Positions 59,280 through 64,000 of a stretch of 64,000 nt of DNA are shown in pieces. The notes beneath the pieces were generated by a model. The model made no database searches. It had not been told where the DNA came from and saw only the letters and a list, made by a program, of their open reading frames with translations. The DNA comes from CAJCIY01 sp964245825. Lineage in GTDB: Bacteria > Actinomycetota > Actinomycetes > Mycobacteriales > CAJCIY01. Position 1 is the first letter of the stretch, and each line of letters starts with the position of its first letter. Both the position numbers and the translations under genes were made by a program. The stretch is taken from the NCBI GenBank assembly GCA_964245825.1, contig CAXTNT010000001.1, forward strand, positions 186,001 through 250,000. Reading direction: 5' to 3'.

Positions 59280-60335
59280 GTGTCCCGTCGGAGTGCCTGC
59301 GGCGTCGCGGGCGTAGCCGTCCTGCTGCTCATCGGTCTGCTGTTCGTGGTCCCCGTGCCGTTCTCCGTGCTCAGCCCCGGGCCGAGCTGCAACACCGTCG
59401 GCGCCGGGGCACGGGACTGCCCGTCCACCAGCAAGCCCGGCATCGACGCGCCGCTGATCACGGTGCCGGCCGCGTACGACCATCCGAGCACCTCGCGGTT
59501 GATCTTCCTAACCGTCAGCGAGCTGAACGGCGAGCCCACCGCGGGCCAGGCGCTCGTGGACGCGGTGCTGCCCGGGCACGCGATCGTGCCGCGTGAGCTG
59601 CTGCATCCGCCCGGCCAGTCCGAACACGCTACCCAGCAGCAGGACACCAAGGACATGGTGCGGGCGGCCGACGAGTCGGTCGTGGTTGCCGAGCAGGCGC
59701 TGGGGCTCGACCGGGCGCAGGTCGAGACGGTGCAGGCCGGCCCCGCCACCGGCGTCCTGCGGGTCGGGGACCTGTTGCTGTCGGTGGACGGACGGCCCGT
59801 CTCCAGCGCTGCCGCGTTCATCGCCGCCGTCGGCGGGACCAGCACGACGACCCCGTACGAGATCGGGATCGAGCGGAACGGGACCCCCCACACCGTCACC
59901 CTGCACAAAGCCATCATCGCCGGCAAGGCTGTCTTCGGCATCGAGGTCGCCGACGCCCCCTCGGTGCCGATCGAGGTCACCCTCGACCCGACGGTCATCG
60001 GCGGCCCCAGCGCCGGCCTCATGTTCGCGCTCGGCATCTACGACCGGCTGACCCCCGGCAACCTTGCCGGCTCGACGGTCGTGGCCGGCACCGGACAGCT
60101 CGATCTGCAGCACCTGGGCCAGGTCGACGCCATCGGTGGCATCCAGCAGAAGCTGTACGCCGCCCGCCACCACGACCACGCCACCGTCTTCCTGGCGCCG
60201 GCCGACAACTGCGCGGACACCCGCGGCGCCGTTCCGGCCGGTCTTCGGGTCGTGCCGGTGGCGAGCTTCACGGCCGCGCTCGCCGTGCTCGCGCAGGTGC
60301 GCGCCGGAGATCTCTCGGCGTTGCCGCGCTGCTGA
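59280..60335 (+). CDS. membrane-anchored PDZ domain Lon-like serine protease (YlbL type)
   Basis: A 351-residue protein. An N-terminal membrane helix (GVAGVAVLLLIGLLFVVPV) is followed by an extracytoplasmic region, a PDZ domain (about residues 150-225, ATGVLRVGDLLLSVDGRPVS) and a Lon-like domain with the catalytic Ser in IGGPSAGLMFALG and Lys in IGGIQQKLYAARHH. It corresponds to mycobacterial Rv3194c, next to the UPF0182 gene as here. Targets are unknown. GTG 59280 follows TACCAT by six bases. Confidence 0.9.
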   Translation: MSRRSACGVAGVAVLLLIGLLFVVPVPFSVLSPGPSCNTVGAGARDCPSTSKPGIDAPLITVPAAYDHPSTSRLIFLTVSELNGEPTAGQALVDAVLPGHAIVPRELLHPPGQSEHATQQQDTKDMVRAADESVVVAEQALGLDRAQVETVQAGPATGVLRVGDLLLSVDGRPVSSAAAFIAAVGGTSTTTPYEIGIERNGTPHTVTLHKAIIAGKAVFGIEVADAPSVPIEVTLDPTVIGGPSAGLMFALGIYDRLTPGNLAGSTVVAGTGQLDLQHLGQVDAIGGIQQKLYAARHHDHATVFLAPADNCADTRGAVPAGLRVVPVASFTAALAVLAQVRAGDLSALPRC

Positions 60336-60423
60336 TGACGCGCTTTGTCGGTCGCGGCGGCTAGCCTCGACGTCATCTGGCCGGCACCCGCCGCCCAGGC
60401 TCCGCAGAACGGAAGACGATCGG

Positions 60424-63390
60424 GTGACCTTCTCGGTGCCGCAGGGCCTACCGAAGATCCGCCTCGGGGGTCGGCCCAAGCCGTGGCTGATCATCACCGT
60501 GCTGGCCGTGGTGGTGGTCGTCATCCTGCTGGCGACCGTGGGCACGACCCTGCTCGTGGACCTGCTGTTCTACCGCGAGGTCCACTTCACCGAGGTCTTC
60601 ACCACGACCCTCACGACCAAGGTCGTGCTCTTCGCGATCGCGGCGCTGGTCGGTTCGGCGGCGGTCACGGTGAACCTCGTCCTCGGCTACGTGCTCCGAC
60701 CTGCGTACGTGCCGATGTCGCCGGAGCAGCAGCAGCTCGAGGCCTACCGCGTGGTGCTCTCGCCGCTGCGTCGCCCGCTCGCGGCGCTGGTCGGGATCAT
60801 CGTCGGCATCTCCTTCGGCGTAGCCGGGGCGCACTCCTGGCGGACGGTGCTGCTCTGGCTGCACGGGCAGAGCTTCGGGACCAAGGACCCGCTGTTCCAC
60901 CGCGACCTGTCCTACTACACGTTCGACCTGCCGTTCGAGCGGACGCTGCTGAGCTTCGGCTTCACGGCAGTCGTGCTCGGCTTCGTCGCCGCGGTGGCGG
61001 CGCACTACTTCTACGGTGGCATCCGGCTGCAGACCCGGGGCGAGCGGGTGTCGGCGGCCGCGCGGGCGCACCTGTCGGTGCTGATCGGCCTGTTGCTGGT
61101 GCTCAAGGCCGTGGCGTACTACCTCGACCGCTACGGGCTCACGCTGTCCGCGCAGGGCACCACCTCCACGACCGGCGCCGGCTACGCGGATGTCCACGCG
61201 ATGCTGCCCGCGAAGACCATCCTGATCTTCATCTCGCTGATCTGCGCCGGGCTCTTCTTCGCCAACGCCGTCCGCCGCGGCGCGGTGCTGGCCATCGCCG
61301 GGCTCGGCACGATGGTCTTCGCGGCCGTCGTCGTGGGCGGCCTGGTGCCGTTCCTCGTGCAGCAATTCCACGTCAAGCCGAACGCGATCGACCTCGAGGC
61401 GAAGTACATCAACAACTCGATCGCGGCGACCCGGCAGGCGTACCAGATCGAGCCGCAGACCTCCGGCACGTCGTCGGGCACCGTCTCGACGACCACCTAC
61501 GACGCCCCGAGCGCGCCGGCCGCCTCGGCCGTGACCGCGGGCAGCGCCAACCTCGCCAACGCCCGGCTGCTAGACCCCAACCAGCTGCAGCAGACGTTCG
61601 AGCAGCTGCAGCAGATCCGCTCGTACTACAGCTTCCCGCAGGCCCTGGACATCGACCGGTACACCCTGGACGGCAAGCAGCAGTCGTACGTGGTGGCCAC
61701 CCGCGACGTCAACCTCAGCGGGCTGCAGGGCGACCAGCGCAACTGGGTCAACGACCACCTCGTCTACACCCACGGCCAGGGCTTCGTCGCTGCCGAGACC
61801 GGCCAGGTCGACGCCAACGGCAGGCCGATCTTCACGGTGAAGGGCATCCCGGCGACCGGTGCGGACGGCGTGAGCGCGCCGCCGATCAGCATCACCCAGC
61901 CGCGGATCTACTACGGCGAGCTGTCCCCGTCGTACTCCATCGTGGACACCGGGCAGGTGGAGGTGGACGGCACCGGCGCCGCGAGCTACCACTACGACGG
62001 TCCGGGCGGGGTCGGCGTCGGGAGCAAGCTCGGCACCCGGCTCGCGCTCGCGGTGCACTTCCGCGACTACAACCTGCTGTTCTCCTCGTCGGTGAACAGC
62101 AGCTCGCGGATCATGTACTACCGGGACCCGCGTCAGCGGGTCGCCAAGGTCGCACCCTGGCTGACCCTCGACGGGGACCCCTATCCGGCGGTCGTGGACG
62201 GTCACATCGAGTGGGTCGTGGACGGCTACACCACGAGTGACAACGTGCCGTACTCGCAGCGGGTGTCGCTGGCGGGTGCGACCACCACGGCCGCCTCCAG
62301 CGCGAGCAACGTCAGCGAGCAGCGCTCAGCGTCGATCAACTACATCCGCAACTCGGTGAAAGCCACCGTCGACGCGTACACCGGGAAGGTGACGCTGTAC
62401 GCGTTCGAGAACGGCGTGCCCGACCCGCTCCTGCGGACGTGGGAGAAGGTCTTCCCGGGCACCGTGCAGCCGGAGTCGTCGATCCCGGCGGACCTGCGCG
62501 CGCACCTGCGCTACCCCGAGGACCTGTTCAACGTCCAGCGGAACCTGCTCGCGAGGTACCACGTCTCCGACCCGAAGGCCTTCTTCCAGGGCACGGACTT
62601 CTGGCAGGTCGCGGCCGACCCGGTCGACCAGTCGATCGCGCAGGCGCCCTACTACCAGGAGCTGGAGCTGCCGGGCCAGACCAGCCCCGAGTTCGACCTC
62701 GCCACCTCGCTGACCTATCGAGGCAGACCGAACCTGGCCGCGTTCGTCGCGGTCTCGAGCGATCCCAGCGACTACGGGACGATGCGCGTCCTGCAGCTGC
62801 CCGACGACACGGTGCTGCAGGGCCCGGCCAACGTCTACAACTCGATCAAGTCGGACGCGAGCTTCGCCGCGCAGTTCACCCTGCTCAACCAGACCGGGTC
62901 CAAGGTGATCAGCGGCAACCTGCTGACGTTGCCCCTGGGCGGCGGGCTGCTGTTCGTGCAGCCCTTCTACACGCAGGCTGCCAATGCGGTCTCCGCGGCG
63001 AGCAGCGACAGCTTCCCCCTGCTGCGCTACGTCGTCGTCGTGTACGGCGACAAGGTCGGGTATGCCCCGACTCTGCAGGGGGCGATCTCAGCCGCGCTCG
63101 CGGGAGGCGGTACGACGACCGGCACCAGTCCGCCGTCGACGACGTCGCCGAGCACGACGCCCACACCCGGCCCCACGACGACGACCGGCTCGAGCATCGC
63201 CGCACTGCAGGCGCTGGTGCAGGCCGACTTCTCCGCGGCGCAGACCGCGCTGGCTGCCGGCGACCTCGGTGCTTACCAGACCGCCGTCGCGCGGGCGGAG
63301 AGCGACTACGCGCGGCTGCTGGCGGCGAGCGGCGTCGCGCCAGCTGCCAGCCCGACCGGCGCCCGGGCGAGTCCCACCACGTCGCCCTGA
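60424..63390 (+). CDS. UPF0182 family membrane protein
   Basis: A 988-residue UPF0182 protein (mycobacterial Rv3193c position). The N-terminal third has about seven membrane helices (LIITVLAVVVVVILLATVG, VVLFAIAALVGSAAV, LAALVGIIVGISFGVAG and others). The large remainder is extracytoplasmic, with ANARLLDPNQLQQTFEQLQQ, YVVATRDVNLSGL, YGELSPSYSIV and PYYQELELPG as family blocks. After a Thr/Pro/Ser linker (near residues 900-920) comes a helical tail of about 45 residues. The function is unknown. GTG 60424 is used; it lies 88 bases after the PDZ protease stop. Confidence 0.9.
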   Translation: MTFSVPQGLPKIRLGGRPKPWLIITVLAVVVVVILLATVGTTLLVDLLFYREVHFTEVFTTTLTTKVVLFAIAALVGSAAVTVNLVLGYVLRPAYVPMSPEQQQLEAYRVVLSPLRRPLAALVGIIVGISFGVAGAHSWRTVLLWLHGQSFGTKDPLFHRDLSYYTFDLPFERTLLSFGFTAVVLGFVAAVAAHYFYGGIRLQTRGERVSAAARAHLSVLIGLLLVLKAVAYYLDRYGLTLSAQGTTSTTGAGYADVHAMLPAKTILIFISLICAGLFFANAVRRGAVLAIAGLGTMVFAAVVVGGLVPFLVQQFHVKPNAIDLEAKYINNSIAATRQAYQIEPQTSGTSSGTVSTTTYDAPSAPAASAVTAGSANLANARLLDPNQLQQTFEQLQQIRSYYSFPQALDIDRYTLDGKQQSYVVATRDVNLSGLQGDQRNWVNDHLVYTHGQGFVAAETGQVDANGRPIFTVKGIPATGADGVSAPPISITQPRIYYGELSPSYSIVDTGQVEVDGTGAASYHYDGPGGVGVGSKLGTRLALAVHFRDYNLLFSSSVNSSSRIMYYRDPRQRVAKVAPWLTLDGDPYPAVVDGHIEWVVDGYTTSDNVPYSQRVSLAGATTTAASSASNVSEQRSASINYIRNSVKATVDAYTGKVTLYAFENGVPDPLLRTWEKVFPGTVQPESSIPADLRAHLRYPEDLFNVQRNLLARYHVSDPKAFFQGTDFWQVAADPVDQSIAQAPYYQELELPGQTSPEFDLATSLTYRGRPNLAAFVAVSSDPSDYGTMRVLQLPDDTVLQGPANVYNSIKSDASFAAQFTLLNQTGSKVISGNLLTLPLGGGLLFVQPFYTQAANAVSAASSDSFPLLRYVVVVYGDKVGYAPTLQGAISAALAGGGTTTGTSPPSTTSPSTTPTPGPTTTTGSSIAALQALVQADFSAAQTALAAGDLGAYQTAVARAESDYARLLAASGVAPAASPTGARASPTTSP

Positions 63391-63486
63391 CCCGCACGGG
63401 TCTCCGCACGTGCGGGAGCTGTGCCACGGCTGGCGAAGGACGACGGCCTCGGTGACGGCGGTCGTGCGGACGAAGGGTGAGGCGCG

Positions 63487-63933
63487 TTGGATTCGGACGT
63501 CGGGCTTCCCCGGCTGCGCCAGGTCGTCCTGGACGCCACCGACGCGCGGGCGCTGGCCGAGTTCTACCGCCAGCTGCTGGGGCTGGCCTACCGCAAGGGG
63601 GACGAGCCGCCGCCCGCCGGTCAGCCCGACCCCCGCGGTGGGGACTGGCTCGTGCTGCAGGCCGGCGCGGGTGGGACGAAGCTGGCCTTCCAGCAGGTCT
63701 CCGACCTGCCCGGGGCGACGTGGCCGGAGGGCCCGTACCCGCAGATGCTGCATCTGGACCTGATGGTGGCCACCACGGCCGAGCTCGACGCGGCGCACGT
63801 GCGAGCGCTGGCCCTGGGGGCGACGTTGCTGCAGGACCGCAGCGACGATCCCGAGGAGGCGCTGCGGGTGTACGCCGACCCCGCCGGGCACCCGTTCTGC
63901 GTCTTCCTGGCTCCCGACGCGCTGGTCGGGTGA
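63487..63933 (+). CDS. VOC (glyoxalase-like) family protein
   Basis: A 148-residue vicinal oxygen chelate protein with two beta-alpha-beta-beta-beta modules: LRQVVLDATDARALAEFYRQ with LLGLAYRKGD in the first, and HLDLMVATTAELDAAHVRAL with YADPAGHPFCVFLAP in the second. His and Glu/Asp positions that usually bind metal are only partly kept, so binding rather than catalysis is possible. TTG 63487 is the family-like start (MDSDVGLPRLRQV) behind a weak AAGGGTGAGG site. Confidence 0.82.
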   Translation: MDSDVGLPRLRQVVLDATDARALAEFYRQLLGLAYRKGDEPPPAGQPDPRGGDWLVLQAGAGGTKLAFQQVSDLPGATWPEGPYPQMLHLDLMVATTAELDAAHVRALALGATLLQDRSDDPEEALRVYADPAGHPFCVFLAPDALVG

Positions 63934-63961
63934 GGCGCGCCGTGATGGGAGCAGTCCGGTG

Positions 63962-64000
63962 GTGACGTCGACCCGCAGCCGACAACGGCGCTGGGGCCTG
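63962..64000 (+). CDS. possible start of a further gene (cut by window end)
   Basis: GTG 63962 opens a frame (MTSTRSRQRRWGL) that runs off the end of the window. A GGGAG site precedes it by about 14 bases. The basic start could belong to a membrane or exported protein, but thirteen codons are too few to judge. Confidence 0.25.
   Translation, partial: MTSTRSRQRRWGL

Overview
The window is a stretch of actinobacterial chromosome. GC content is very high, GTG starts are common, and the gene set is typical of the phylum: WhiB7, a mycoredoxin, the AdnAB helicase-nuclease, UvrD2, Ku with a stand-alone LigD-type polymerase, MoeZ, and DUF3107 beside a TetR regulator. Many genes have a TAnnnT hexamer 6-7 nt before a GTG or ATG, which suggests leaderless transcripts. 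The genus cannot be named from the sequence. No insertion sequence, prophage, CRISPR array, rRNA or tRNA gene was seen.

Layout. Bases 1-10.7 kb hold a partial PhzF protein, an EamA transporter, and three genes that look like the later steps of the ethylmalonyl-CoA pathway (CoA-ester lyase, acyl-CoA dehydrogenase, MaoC hydratase). These three are separated by a glutamate decarboxylase and small genes. DUF6758 and PHP-domain proteins follow. Bases 10.7-16.7 kb carry a lipoprotein, a RecB/Cas4-like Fe-S nuclease, an aminotransferase broken by a one-base frameshift, an MpaB-like oxygenase, an alpha/beta hydrolase and a ParA-like ATPase.

From about 15.6 kb to 63.4 kb the gene content follows, as I recall it, the Mycobacterium tuberculosis Rv3213c-Rv3193c neighbourhood: ParA, DEAD-box helicase, ferritin-like protein, DUF3107/TetR, MoeZ, alkyltransferase-like protein, AdnA/AdnB, NudC, mycoredoxin, UvrD2, WhiB7, ABC1 kinase, ThiF-like protein, DUF2342, PDZ/Lon-like protease and UPF0182. 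Extra blocks are inserted: Ku/LigD polymerase; an EEP phosphatase, an M20 peptidase and an M16 peptidase pair; and a phosphodiesterase, secreted S53 peptidase, MetX, GNAT and YaaA block. At least seven proteins concern DNA repair or end processing.

The main regulatory structure is the whiB7 leader (42.79-43.27 kb). It has a strongly initiated 83-codon leader ORF, a perfect 11-bp terminator stem followed by a T-rich run, and an upstream palindrome able to mask the terminator's left arm. This is the layout of ribosome-controlled attenuation. The most unexplained DNA is a 152/153-bp tandem array (35.80-36.20 kb) in which every unit can fold into a long hairpin, placed between the M20 and M16 peptidase genes.
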